Shown here piece after piece: positions 45,800 through 56,386 of a stretch of 64,000 nt of DNA. Source of the stretch: Delphinus delphis (Eukaryota > Chordata > Mammalia > Artiodactyla > Delphinidae); assembly GCF_949987515.2 (NCBI RefSeq), contig NC_082688.1:75644731-75708730 (forward strand), given 5' to 3'. The notes under the pieces are model-generated. The model was not told where the DNA came from. It saw nothing but the letters and a program-made list of their open reading frames with translations, and made no database searches. Positions within the stretch are counted from its first letter, which is position 1; each line of letters starts with the position of its first letter. The position numbers and the translations under genes are program-made.

Positions 45800-46849
45800 T
45801 CTTTTTTCTCTTTTTTTACTGCAGGGACTAGATGCATACAGTGTTTCACTGCTCATTCTTTGTAACAGTACTGCCCAAGCAAACTGTTAATCAATTATGG
45901 CAGCAGAACTAATTAAAAAGCATGCATTATACATCTTGTGGACACAGTCTTCATTAGCATAGATTCTCAGCATTACACATTCATGTCAGAGGGAATGAAA
46001 AGGAAAAATTAAAAAGACATACATACAGAGAACCAGGCACTTTGGTTTTCTTAAGACTTTTGTCAAGTGTATCTCCTTGTGGATTCAAATGTCCCTTTCA
46101 TTTTTTGTGTGATTTTTAAAAGAAAAACACGATGTCCTGTTTTTATATATTAAAAAAAATCCAATAAACCTTCTAATGACAAAGTTAATCCCACTTTTAC
46201 CCCCTCAGAAGCTTAAATGATGCTCAGTGAATAGGTTTCTAGAAACAGAAACATACCTTTAATTTAGCTCTTCCGTAACATTTCCTAATAGACATTTGAC
46301 TTGAGTAGCTCAGTCACTGGACTCTCATATTTGCAATGCTGTTGCTTTCAACTCAGTTCTTATTCCAGAGCCCAGCTTGGACAGTAGCAAGACAGGCCGA
46401 GTCAAGGGAAAGGGCAGCTCAGAATTGCCATAGAGTTCCTCCCTGTTTTTTGACTTCCTCCTTAGGAGGATATGTTGGCTCAGGCTTTTTGTGACAGTTT
46501 GGGCTTAAGGACACTGGACCACGTATCTTCTGTGCTGACAGAGTTCTCTTGTGCATAAGCACTTCTCATAACTTTCTCTGTAGACACATTCACGTGGAAA
46601 CCAATCTGATAGACAGTAGAAGTGCTGATATGAGGATGACCAGGCATCCTTTAGTCACTGAGCCGGGTAATGTGATGATTGGATTCTGCTTTTAACCATG
46701 AGTATTCATATCACTTGTTAGTGTCATGCCTCCTTCCAAAATAGGATTCAAGAGCTTGAAATGCCAAGTTGATGACACTGTAATAAGAGCTTTGCAACTC
46801 ATCTCCCTACATTTACTCCTGGCCCATAGTCTATTCTCCACTCGACAAT
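45800..46849. other. Unassigned sequence
   Basis: About 1 kb of AT-rich sequence with no named repeat and no gene signal. Confidence 0.5.
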
Positions 46850-47395
46850 TCAAGTGAGATTTAGAAAATGTAAATCAGATCATACTGCACCCTTGCGTAC
46901 AACTCTCATGCTTCCCATCATTTAGGAGAAAGTTCAGTCTTCTAAATGGCCATCTAGGCCCTCCTTGATTTGGCCCCGTCTCTAATCTCATTTCTTATCG
47001 CCATCTGTCTTTTCCACTTTGCTCTAATAACACTGGCATTCCTGTTCCTTGGACATGTCAAACTCGCTTCCTCCTCAGGACCTTTGCACATGCTCTGCTT
47101 TTTCTTCTGACAGTCTTACCCCAGATGTAAGTATGGTTTGATCTGTCAGTTCATGCAGGTGTCTCCTCAGAAGGAACTTCTCTGACTACCTTTTCTGGAA
47201 CACTAGGTAGCTCTTATGGCTACCTGATCTTTAGTGTATATTTATTTGAAATGTCTTCTCTCTATCAAAATGCAAGCTCCTTGTGGTTAGGGGTTTTCTC
47301 TCTCTGACTCAGTGTTTTTATAGCACAGTCTGGAAGAGTACCTGGTACATAGTACTCACCACACATTTATTGTATAAATGAATGAGTAAATCTTC
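46850..47395 (+). mobile_element. L2 LINE 3' end
   Basis: Strong, ordered match to L2: 'cagatcatactgcaccc', 'ggccatctaggccctcc', 'ttgatttggccccgtctc', 'acatgtcaaactcgcttc', 'aggacctttgcacatgct', 'tctccttgtggttagggg'-type text, and the closing 'attgtataaatgaatgag'. It probably extends to the true L2 3' end. Confidence 0.9.
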
Positions 47396-47719
47396 TGTGG
47401 TGTACTTGAGTGAATAGTGGTATTTAGATGTGACCAGTTCCCAAATTCGAAAGGACCTGTTAGACACATGCCTCTTAATGTGAGAGCTTAAGAGGAAATT
47501 ACATAGGATAGGACAGTGAAAAATATTGTAAAGAGGTGAGGCTGGTATTATTGCAGGACAATAATGCAGGGTCAGGTGGGATCTAAGTATATATACTTCA
47601 TATAAAAGGACAGAGTGACAATATTACAGTTGCTTTCATCAAAACCTAAAATGGTTCATGAGCATTCAGGGATAAGAGCCCTCTTCTACCCAACTGCTCA
47701 AGCTGTAAATTGGCATCTC

Positions 47720-48195
47720 TCTGGTGTCACTATTTATCAAAAGCCTCAAAAAGTTGCATTATTTTTGACTCATCAATTCCACTTCAGATAATTTAGCTTA
47801 CAAAATGATTAGGATCATGACACTCCTAATTCGCTCCCAAGACACTCGGTACAGTCATTGACAATAAGAAAAAAAATTGGAAACAACTTAAATATCCAAC
47901 CGTACGGCTTTGGTTAGATAAATTACAGTATGAATAGACAATGGAATTCTGTGCAGCCAGTTAAAATAGAAAGATATTCACAGCAAAATGCTAAGTGAAA
48001 AAAGAAGTTTATGAAACAATATGTACCCATTAAAAATACATAGGTATGGAGTAAAATTGGTTTATGCTTATGTTGATTTGACCACCTAAATGTTACCAGT
48101 GGTTATCTCTTCATTTAGGGTGATTGGAAATTTTAAGTTTTCTATTTTTTAATGATTCTATAAGGAACATTTGTTATGTGTGTGTTTGAAAATAG
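47720..48195 (+). mobile_element. Old L1 3'-UTR
   Basis: Plus-strand landmarks are 'caattccacttcagat', 'ggaaacaacttaaatatcc', 'aatggaattctgtgcagcc', 'aaatgctaagtgaaaaaag', 'accagtggttatctct', all in L1M order. There is no coding capacity. Confidence 0.75.
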
Positions 48196-48200
48196 ACACC

Positions 48201-50251
48201 AATAAACCCCACAAAGAGTGAATGATTTGGGAAAGAGCTTCCTGCATAGAAGTTTGTCCATGAATATGCTTCTTCATGCTGTGACCTATCTTTGGGTTAT
48301 GCGCCCATTTATCTGGCACACACTTAGTGAGCACCTACTGTATGCCAAACTCCATATTAGGTTATCCCTCTACCATGGGGATGCTGACTTCACACAACCC
48401 TTCCCCACCACTGTAGGCATTTCCCTGGGACAGAGGGAATGCTCTTTCACACACCCCTTTATCTCCCTTTCCTTGAAGATATTTCCAAAATGTAAAGTGT
48501 CTGTGTTAGCCCAATCCCAAGGCTTTTCATTTTGGACAGGCCACTGTACTGAGATTTTTTTTTTTTTTTGCCCAGAAGAGCTGCTCCTTGATAGTAAAAT
48601 GGAATGTTTGACCTGCAACAGTTTCTGTTTGAGGTCGTCTCCCAACTGTGTCACTGGACTATGTGCCTGGCCTGGCTTCCCAAGACAGAGCTGATATACT
48701 TATTTTGTTTTCTACTGTACAAGCTGGACAGAGACAGGTATAAAAGGCACCTTGCTGAATGACTTCCACACAGAGAAGTAGCTAAAGGACAGGCAGTGAC
48801 GTGATACCTCCTTTTCTAGGTGTCTTACTTGAAGTGGAATCCCCAGCATATTAGCTCACACAGAGCAGGCACTCAGTAAATACTTAAGTGATTTACAAAG
48901 AGTCCAGATATCAGCTTGCTTGTTTCTGATCTCGCTGAAAGCACCCTAGAGGGGGGCCTGTTTCTCCATATACCAACTCAGGAACATGTGAAAATGTAAG
49001 GAATTTGGGAAGAGTACTATGTGTAGTAACTCTGACAAATGAAAGCATGCTATGGCAAAATGACCAAGATGAGAAGGCACATAAATAACCCATGTTGCAC
49101 GGTAAAGATTGCAAAAGCACACACAGACCATTGGCCTTGGCCCTGCTTAATGTGCAGGCATTTAACTGGAAACCTAATTAAGCTTTCTGTGTTGGAATCA
49201 CTCTCTGTCATTCTGCTTATCTGTCCCCTGAATGAGATGAATTTCCATAGCACGCTTAGATTGCTTTATTCGACACCAGCAGGCAACCACTGTTAATGCT
49301 TCTTTTCTCTCCTGGTAACTGGAAGGGAGTTTTCATCTTCCTGGGGGAGGTGGTTGAACCAGAGATGCCCCACAGAGTCCATCTGCATCATTAACCTCTA
49401 GGAATAGAGAGCAGTCTCTGCCTCTCTCCTTCCCTAATTAGCAGAAGTTTCCACTGTACTTAATACCCAGTGTTCCCAAATTAGGCACATATGCTTCTGT
49501 GTTTCATATATCCCAAGACTTACCGTCCGTCTATAAAAAAAAATTGAAGGGTCTGCAGAAGAGAGATGATTTCCCATATAAAGCACATGAGGTTTCCTCT
49601 ACCTATGGGTTGCACAATCTACTCTTATCTTCTGTTTTACTTCAACTCCAGGAAAATCCCATTCTCATCAAGAAAAATGTGTCAGAAAAAAGAACCCAGA
49701 CTACTCTTGTTGTATGGGGGTTATATTACCAATTTCCCAAACTAGCTAATAAAAGGAGGCTTTATCAACATGAAGACAGGAGAGCTTTGAAGGTGATCAG
49801 CAACAAGTTTTCTCCCTGTGGCGGCTATGATCACAATCATGAGATAACTTCAGAGGAAGAAAAACGCCCCTTTGCCCTTTCAGATAGTCAGTAAGCTTTT
49901 GCAAGCAGGCACCAAAGAGTCTACTGTACTCTCATTTAGGTTTTAATTAATATCAAATTACAGTTGTGTTTTCACAGCATTCCTAGTTAGATCCTCATTA
50001 GGCGTAAGAGAGTTCATCCGGATGGATGTTACTGTGAAGAACAGGGGGTTGAGTACGAGATACAGGGCTGGTGCAGGGGGTGGGAACGGGGGCGGGGGAC
50101 ACATGTAGAACAACAGTAGTCACAGACCTCCTGTGACATGATTATAAGGTCTTGTTCTACTTAGGAGAGTTTCAGAGTTGAGGGGCAGCATGGCAGAGCG
50201 CTAAGAGGAGGATGTTGAAATTGGACAGCATCGGGTACATATCCTATAAAA
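48201..50251. other. Unassigned sequence
   Basis: A T-run at 48,551-48,568 and short eroded repeat-like phrases (48,310 'gtgagcacctactgtatg'; 48,855 'gagcaggcactcagtaaat') are the only structure seen. The 158-residue (48,218-48,694) and 131-residue (49,499-49,894) frames have no family features and cross such repeats. Confidence 0.45.
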
Positions 50252-50508
50252 TGAGAAAAACTAGTGGTTGCCAGTGGGGAGAGGGAAGAGGGGAGGGGAG
50301 AGATAGGAGTATGGGATTAAGAAACACAGACTACTATGTATAAAATAGGTAAACAACAAGGATATATTGTACAGCACAGGGAAATACAGCCACTGTGTTG
50401 TAATAACTGTAAACGGAGTATGATCTCTAAAAACATTGAAGCCCTATGTTGTACACCTGAAACTAATACACTAGTGTAAATCAACTGTACTTCAATTAAA
50501 AAAAGATG
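50252..50508 (+). mobile_element. 5'-truncated cetartiodactyl LINE-1 3' end
   Basis: About 257 bp of L1 3' UTR: 'ctagtggttgccagtgggg', 'actactatgtataaaatag', 'ggatatattgtacagcac', 'ctatgttgtacacctgaaac', 'aaatcaactgtacttcaatt', then an A-run. No clear target-site duplication found. Confidence 0.88.
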
Positions 50509-50984
50509 GTTCCCATCCACATCTAGGGTTTCTGGGAAGATTAACGAGCTTGTTTTTGTAAAGTTCCAGGTACACGGTGGGTGCCCATTATTGCCTCTCA
50601 TTTGCGTCTGTAAATTTCAAAGAGGGTCATATAGACTGGGCTGAGTAAGAGTAATTTTTTTCAGAAGAATGTGAACTTTTAAGGACACAATTCCCACCAC
50701 GATCACTGCAGAGGATTTTCTCAGACCCTTTTTTGACGCCCTGAATGAGGGGGTAGGCAGGTTATTTCTCCTTTCTGGGCTCTTTTGTTGGTATTTCACC
50801 AGAGGCCCTGGAGTGTTGAGTGGAGAGAAATAGCAGGAAGTGGAGGAGAAGGGGTGGGGTTGGGAATGAATCATGGCGGTCGCAGCAAAACCTTCCAGAC
50901 CTCTATCTTAAAACAGAGTTTACTCTTTAAAGAAGACTAAGAAGTATTGTACTGGGATAATAATTGTGATTGCCTTTCCAAGAT

Positions 50985-51090
50985 AGGCGTATAAAGGATG
51001 CTTTCTTTCCTGTCCTCTCTGTATTTTCTACAATGAGCCGGCATATAGTACTTTTATAATTAGAAAAGATAAAAGAAAACAGCCCCTTGT
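50985..51090 (+). mobile_element. Old L1 tail
   Basis: 'tgtattttctacaatgagc', 'atagtacttttataattag' and 'aaaagataaaa' match the very end of an old L1 3' UTR. Confidence 0.5.
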
Positions 51091-52119
51091 TAATTACTCC
51101 ATTGTGCTAAGTCTCGTTCTGGACTTTTGAAGGAGTAAAGTTTGAGGAGCTTAGCGGACTCATGGTCAGATGTACATTAATAGGGAATGAGGGGTTTAGA
51201 AACTCAAATTCTAGCCTTAGAAAGCAGCACAGCCCCAGTAGGCTAGGACCCTAGACCCCTTTAGAGTTTATAAAAGGCAAGGACAGAGTATTTAATATGA
51301 AAGGATCTAGCTTCGTAAACATACCTCTAATCTCGGAAAAAGAAAAGTTGGTCCCTCCCTGATTTCTGGAACATTTTGTTCCAGCGTGGGACAAAGTCTA
51401 GTGGCCTAGCCTCTGATACAGAATTTTGGTTCTCTGGGAACCTCAGCGAACATGAGTAACTTGGACAATTGCTGGCTTATCACACTGAGCCTGGCACCCT
51501 GTTTGTGTACTATCAGCAAACCCAGTAGGAATAGCTACAGGGGAGCTTGGGAGCATCTTGAGTGAGTTTTTTTTTTTTTTTTTTTTTTTGAGTGAGTTTT
51601 AATTTAGGCAGTTATCTTCTTCAAACAGACAGTTTGGGACTCTTTAGGTCAAGCAAATGGTCTTAGCAAATACTATGGTGCTTGTTTAGACAAGAACGCT
51701 TTGATTGACGCTTCTGCACCAAAATAACTATGGAGAACAAGCCATTAGCCTGCCACTTAGCTCACATGGGTAAGCCAATCTGCATACTGAAAATGGTACA
51801 GCTGACCTGGAATGTGAGTACATTTTGAGTAAATAAGCGAGAAAGAGATTTAAGAGGCTACGATTTTTGCAGAATTATAACATAACTCTGGGAATGTGTC
51901 GTGAAAAACCAGAAGACACAGCTCTTTAAGGACTTAGATGCAACAGAATGAAAAGTCATACGCAATTGCAGAAAATTAATGACAACTAGGCCAAGGTCCT
52001 GAAGAGTCAAGGAGTAGTAAAGTAAGTGAAAACAAGGAGAGGACTTTTGTAGTTGTTGAAATCCCTTTTCATTCCAACTTCATTTGCTTATATTGACTTC
52101 ACTGACTTGTCTTCCTAAT
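51091..52119. other. Unassigned sequence with a tail-only insertion
   Basis: No gene or named repeat recognised other than the poly(T) insertion at 51,558-51,600, listed separately. Confidence 0.5.
51558..51600 (-). repeat. Poly(T) tract flanked by direct repeats (tail-only retroinsertion?)
   Basis: About 23 T are flanked by two copies of ttgagtgagtttt (51,558-51,570 and 51,588-51,600). This has the form of a minus-strand poly(A) tail with a target-site duplication and no element body. Confidence 0.6.
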
Positions 52120-52121
52120 AT

Positions 52122-52744
52122 TGTTAACAAACCAGGTTCATCTCCCTCATGCACAGTAACTCAAAACCCTGAGACTCCAAGATTTGCAGCAGAGAAGGGG
52201 TTTATTCACAAGGCAGTCAAGTCTCAGATTCATCTCGCTAAAGGGGAGGGGCTTGGGATATTTATGGGATAAAGAAGCAAGGTGGTCTTAGAAGTGGAGA
52301 GAGGTGATTGGAGGTAGGGAAAAGGGGAGGTAATCTGTGTTCTTTGCAGGCATATCTGAGTTACATGCTTCTTCATGGGATGTACGTTTGAAAAAGGAGG
52401 TGCTTAGCATGATCTGAGGGTGGAATTTTTGGCCCTCTGACATCAAAAGGTCATTCATTGCACACCTGCACGGGCCCAGTTTTAGGGTGAGTGGTCCCAA
52501 CCAGACTTAGCCAGCTTGAACTAGACACAGCTGACTCCAAGTTCCTGAAAAACAACTTTGACAAACATCTTATTGTTTGGGCTAGGTGAAGGTTGCAGGG
52601 TAGACAGTTTACAACAAAATAACTAAGGCAAGCTTGCTCACCCAAGGTAGGCTACAAGCAGATGGGTTTTTAGCAAGCTGTAAGACTAGCTCAAGAATTT
52701 CTGTTAGTCACTAGTTTCTGTAAACCCCATGGCGCACCATTTCA
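52122..52744 (-). mobile_element. Solo LTR of a retroviral (class I-like) element
   Basis: Read on the minus strand, the segment has the layout of a gammaretrovirus-type LTR. A long upstream part (U3) starts near 52,744 ('tgaaatggtgcgcc'). A TATA-like cataaata follows at about 52,260. Some 60 bp later comes an aataaa polyadenylation signal (52,195-52,207), and then a U5-like stretch ends near 52,122. The short TATA-to-poly(A) spacing fits an R region. No gag, pol or env sequence adjoins it, so it would be a solo LTR. Both ends are inferred and no target-site duplication was confirmed. The frames at 52,288-52,645 are not coding. Confidence 0.5.
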
Positions 52745-52852
52745 GGATAGGTTTTTTAATGCTGTGGGTCATGGTTTCAATATTATATACCATCTCTCAT
52801 GCTCACAGTAAATAAAGGTGATGGAGCACTTGATTAATGTGCAGAAACCAAC

Positions 52853-53282
52853 TGCTATGGACTGAATTATAGCAATAATTCACTATAATAATTATAGCAC
52901 TCCCAATTAATAAGTTGAAACCCTAACCCCCAATGTGATTGTATTTGGAGATAGGGAAGGAAATACCCTTTTAGAAGGAAGTTAAGGTTCAATAAGGTTA
53001 TAAGAGTGGGGTTCTAATCTGACAGGGTTGGTGGGCTTTATAAGAGGAGAGATAGAAAGAGATATCTCCCTCTCCCCATGTGCATGTACCGAGGAGAGGC
53101 CATGTGAGGACAGTGAGAAAGTAGGTGTCTGTAACCCAAGGAGAGAGCTCTCACCAGAGGCTGACCCTGCTGGCACCCTGATGGATTGCCCAGCCTCCAG
53201 AACTGTGAGAAACAAATCTCTGTTGTTTAAGCCACCCAGTCTATGGTATATTGTGATGGCAGTCCAAGCTAAGACACTAACA
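52853..53282 (+). mobile_element. MaLR LTR (MLT1-type)
   Basis: Plus-strand counterpart of the LTR at 11,946-12,389. It opens 'tgctatggactgaatta', then 'ttgaaaccctaacccccaat', 'tgattgtatttggagat', 'ggccatgtgaggacag', 'cagcctccagaactgtgag', 'ctgttgtttaagccaccc', and ends near 'ctaagacactaaca'. A 25-bp internal duplication around aattatagca lies near the left end. The usual AATAAA is changed to AACAAA. Confidence 0.92.
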
Positions 53283-54534
53283 ATGTTTACTTTTTTTGTT
53301 TTGGTAAAGTTTCTTTAAATGACTATGGCAGAATCCTGGCCCAGAAGTTTTTAAAAAAATCAAACTTAATTGTTTTCATCTCATTTCCTAACTGACAGAG
53401 ATAATATCTCATGGTTATTTCCCATCACTTGCAGTGACATTTTTTGCTGGAAAGAAAAGAGGTCATGTTACCATACACCTTGGAAGGCCTGTTTCTTCAC
53501 ACCCATCTGTCTTAAGTGATTCCACAGTCAGCCTTGAATGTGGATCCCTCAGAATGGGTTCTTCTTAAATTTTTTCAATTCTAAATCTTGAACAATTTTA
53601 TTTTACTGTTTCCCAAGTAGATGTAATTGAGTTATACCAATGAATGTAGGAGAAGGTTGAGCTTCTGTTATGATTAAAATACGATAATAATGCAACACTA
53701 TTAATGAAACATTAAAAGGATGAAGAGAAGAATAACTGGTATTTTAGAACATTCAAAAACCAAATACCTTTTTTTAGGAAAGTATTTTATTTTTGTGTCT
53801 CAACAGATGAAATTCATAACCTTGTTTTCTGATAAGACAATTCAAACGTACAAATCAATTACAACAATGTGCTTATCAGCTCCCCCCTCCCACCCCTGTA
53901 TTTGAAAGCATCTGACAATTTTGAAGGACACCAACACAATAGGGCTTAGCTGAACAATATGGCAATTAAAATTGGCCCTCTAAGAAAATAATTACAGTGG
54001 TTGTTGAAAAGAATTTGTCCTTTGAGCAAAACAGACAGCATGAAAAGAATCATCATGAAACGGGTGGATTTTAGCTTCCCTTCCAACAAAAGGGAAAAGA
54101 GGATGTATGTTAAAACAATGGTACAGAAAGCTGGGGAGTCAGACCGAAAACAACAGAAAACCCTAGGCAATAAATTTCTCCAATGAAATGCATCCCCTTG
54201 AAGATATCCATTCAAACTCTTGTTTTATATTGAAATAACTACCCCCACCCCCAGCACCTGGAAGGGAATCATTTTATTATCCTTTGTTAAAATTACTTTA
54301 ATAATTTTTCCAAGCTAACATCTCTCAAAGAGAGGGAAATTCGTGATGAATCTTGTAGACATCATATTAAAGATAAACCAAGCCAACTGATGGTCAATTA
54401 GATTCTAATTGTATTAGGGAGCAGACCTGGGCCTCCCAGGGGGAGAGGGGTTCATACTCAATGACCTTGTCCAGGCACTCGAAATCCTGTAGCACCTTTG
54501 TATTAGGCCCCCTATTCTACAACAATTCCCTCAT
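53283..54534. other. Unassigned sequence
   Basis: No named repeat. Overlapping small frames on opposite strands near 53,946-54,215 have no family features. Confidence 0.5.
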
Positions 54535-54715
54535 GCTTTTACTGTAAGCCTCACAGCACCCTTGTGAGGTAGGTAGTGTTACGGTCCTTTTGAGACAGAG
54601 GGATGCAGAGATGTTAAGTATCTTGCCCATTAACATGAATCCAGTGACAGAGCCCTTAGAACTCTTACTCCAGATCCTTGTCTTTTCAGTACTTAACTAC
54701 ACTGACTCCCTGAGA
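54535..54715 (-). mobile_element. MIR SINE, reversed
   Basis: Ordered reversed MIR text: 'cacccttgtgaggtaggtag', 'agatgttaagtatcttgccc', 'gacagagcccttagaactc', 'actccagatccttg', 'cttaactacactgactccc'. Confidence 0.85.
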
Positions 54716-56346
54716 GTGGATCATTAAAGCAGGTAGGTCCTTAAAGCCAGATTAGTACCTGGCCATTTGGACACTAAGGCCCGTCTCTAAACTACATGAT
54801 TTGGATGATGGAATGTGAAATAAGTTGTGGTCAACTGTGAAAGCCAAAGTTAATATGGAGAAATGCAGGATTAAAGTTGGGACTACAATTTGATAACAGT
54901 TTTATTTATTGATGTACTGTTGAGTTACTATGATAATGGATACTCAGTAGATGTTACATGATTAAGTAGATGAATGAATGAATGAATGAGTGAATGAATG
55001 GAGATTGTGCTTGGATAGGTGGAAAATTAAATTTTGTACATGTTTTAAAACTAGAACTAGAGAAATCTGATTTCCAATTTCTAATCAAGAATGAGAAGGA
55101 AAGAGTTCAGTAGATTCCTGAATTTTCTGTGGGCATGTATTTGAGCTAATACTGACAGCAGATACACAGACATTTAAAATAACTTTTAATATAGAATCTG
55201 TGTACTTACTGGTTTTGAATCCAAACTATGAAGATCAATATTAGAGGCATTGCCACATACGTAAAGACCATCCATTTCCCTTCAAAACGAAATTCCCTTA
55301 AGTATACCTGTTTTCTCATTGCCATTTATTTGAAAAGCTTGTGCTCTCCACTTCTTATCAAATCCTATTTTGAAAATACATTGGACTAAAACAGTGAACT
55401 TCTTCTCTCTTGACTCACCAGTCAGGGAACACTTTTCAGTTACTTTCCGTTTCTGTGAACCTATTTTTTTTTACTCCAGAAGACTCAGGACAGAAAACAG
55501 CTGCCATGTATTGAAACCAGCCCTCCATTAATACCAGCAAATTTGTTTTTTTTAATTGCAGTGCCGTGGAAGGCCCTTGAGACCACTAAAGTGGAGGCAA
55601 CTGGATTCTCCAGGTGTCGCTAAAATAGAAGAGCTGATGTAAATCAAGATGGTGGCGCTGACTTGGTAATCTCTTTGCATTCACATTTGTTCTGTGTTCA
55701 GTAAATTAATTCCCAGTAAGATGTCTGAACTGATACACAGTGAGGCTTAAAGAAACTCTGGACACTATGGTATGGGTTTGTTTGTGTATGTGTGTGTGTG
55801 TTTAAAGAAGTGTTTATCTAACTTTCACGAGAGCCCTGAATGTATGTAATAGATGTAACCTGTTAGTCTTTTGTACATCCAGCTAATAGCCCATGAGTGA
55901 AAGAATAGATTAAATGTAGTGAATTGTCTCTATGCCATGGTACCAGCATGCTTGATTTCTTGTGCTTAAGAATATGAGGAGTGATGCTGTCATTAGAAAA
56001 GGCTTATATAAATGAGGAGGATCTGCTAAATAGATTTATCTTCCAATATGACAGTGAACAAAATTATTCAATATATTCAATATATATTCAATATACAACT
56101 AACTTTTGCAATAATGTTTAAGATATAGGTCTTTCAAGTAAAGATGTAACCTATGTAGTAGTATGTTGTTTCTCACAGAGACTTTCCGTGGGTTTTCATC
56201 TTTCAGACCCTATTTTCTTAGTGATTGAGTTCTGTTCTTAGTTTTCTTTATTAGAGGCAAACAGAATTGTGAGAATCCTCAGATAAACCAGATATTTTCC
56301 ATCTGCCTTTTCTTTTTCCTTATCTTTCTCCTGGTAGTTCTTAGTA

Positions 56347-56349
<3 letters not shown>
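54716..56349. other. Mostly unassigned sequence
   Basis: Contains a (GAAT)n tract (54,970-55,000), a short (TG)n near 55,785-55,800, and an ATTCAATAT-type short repeat near 56,067-56,095. A consensus splice acceptor precedes about 104 bp at 55,562-55,665 (see findings). No gene identified. Confidence 0.45.
54970..55000. repeat. (GAAT)n microsatellite
   Basis: Seven GAAT-type units with one GAGT variant. Confidence 0.9.

Positions 56350-56385
<36 letters not shown>
56350..56385. repeat. (TG)n microsatellite
   Basis: Eighteen TG units. Confidence 0.95.

Positions 56386-56386
<1 letters not shown>

Noticed and set aside
48218..48694. 158-residue plus-strand frame
   Set aside because: It crosses an eroded repeat and a poly(T) run, and no domain or signal is recognisable.
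49499..49894. 131-residue plus-strand frame
   Set aside because: No motif, no splice context, and length within chance expectation for this much non-coding DNA.
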